From a virus: 31,438 nt of DNA. The notes under the pieces are model-generated. The model had not been told where the DNA came from. It searched no databases and saw only the letters and a list, made by a program, of their open reading frames with translations. The position numbers and the translations under genes were made by a program. The stretch covers positions 1 to 31,438 of the IMG/VR virus record IMGVR_UViG_3300045953_000016. One strand, given 5' to 3'. How positions within the stretch are numbered: position 1 is the stretch's first letter; every line of letters starts with the position of its first letter. Positions 31,088 through 31,438 of the stretch are shown piece after piece.

Positions 31088-31438
31088 ATGGCTACTGTAG
31101 ACCTTCTGGCAGGGACTGTTATGGACAAGGCAGCGTCCTTAATGAATGACTCTGCCAGAACGGTCTATACTTATGCTTCGCAAGTTCCTTACCTTAATAT
31201 CGCACTACAGGAGTTACAAGAACAGTTTGAACTCCACGCAGTGCCTGTTACCGAGGAGGTTTCCGCGGTTATTAATATGCCTGCCGGTTCAACTGTTATT
31301 GTTTTCAACGGAGTTGGAGTCCCTGCCCTTCCATCGGATATGGTAGAACCCCAACAACTATGGGAACGAAATGAAGGAATTGACCCTTACGTTCCAATGA
31401 CTAAACGTGACTATCTTCCTCATAATCTAGAAGGGCAG
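31088..31438 (+). CDS. Probable head-tail connector (P22 gp4-like) protein, 3' end cut
   Basis: The frame is open to the right edge (117 codons visible). It starts MATVDLLAGTVMDKAASLMN and continues ARTVYTYASQVPYLNIALQE, a pattern I associate with head-tail adaptor proteins just downstream of capsid genes in uncultured phages. The LNIALQELQEQFELHAVPV helix and following strands fit the fold. ATG 31088 lies two nt after the previous stop. With only the N-terminus, the call rests on position and recollection. Confidence 0.6.
   Translation, partial: MATVDLLAGTVMDKAASLMNDSARTVYTYASQVPYLNIALQELQEQFELHAVPVTEEVSAVINMPAGSTVIVFNGVGVPALPSDMVEPQQLWERNEGIDPYVPMTKRDYLPHNLEGQ

Overview
The window reads as a 31 kb piece of a tailed double-stranded DNA bacteriophage (Caudoviricetes), with no sign of flanking host chromosome. 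Both edges cut through genes. Gene order, tight ATGA/TAATG overlaps and Shine-Dalgarno sites are phage-like. The head module (terminase, ~800-aa portal, acidic scaffold, ~416-aa capsid protein, then a connector-like protein) suggests a P22-like short-tailed virus, but tail genes lie outside, so morphology is inference. Several proteins resemble what I remember of uncultured freshwater/soil phages; I could not check this. No tRNA, integrase, IS element or CRISPR array is visible.

Left arm (1-13978, minus strand): a dense leftward replication/nucleotide-metabolism operon. From its start (right to left) it holds small helical and zinc-ribbon proteins, a SprT-metalloprotease/SNF2-helicase fusion, a Cas4-like PD-(D/E)XK nuclease, small membrane proteins, a RecA-like ATPase, a DUF669-like ssDNA-binding protein, a cold-shock protein, a signal-bearing protein that resembles the N-terminus of the capsid protein, a small HTH protein, a uracil-DNA-glycosylase/family-A polymerase fusion, and a partial DUF3987-like primase-helicase. 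Several genes are too short for routine ORF calling (51, 54, 29 and 57 aa here; 44 aa in the right arm).

Centre (13979-15935): mostly non-coding. It holds two opposed arrays of 11-bp repeats flanking a 43-bp pure A/T tract with an A18 run, a 26-bp element duplicated on both sides of that tract, and four copies of GGATTAGCT. This is the best candidate origin of replication. Next to it lie two small leftward genes with their own promoter and terminator, and a strong rightward sigma70-type promoter with an 8-bp dyad around its -10 box.

Right arm (15936-31438, plus strand): the late operon. It contains a small beta protein, the small terminase, a two-helix membrane protein, a lipoprotein, the large terminase, a multidomain virion protein, small coiled-coil and Gly/Pro-rich proteins, portal, scaffold, three small beta-rich proteins around the major capsid protein, a terminator, a methyltransferase and a glycosyltransferase, two unknowns, and a partial head-tail connector-like gene.

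The most unusual points are: a 115-aa early-strand protein joining a twin-arginine-like leader to a segment homologous to the phage's own capsid N-terminus (14 of 22 residues identical); a second twin-arginine-like leader on the large terminase, overlapping a lipoprotein gene by 128 nt; the SprT-SNF2 fusion; and the symmetric iteron/A+T region.
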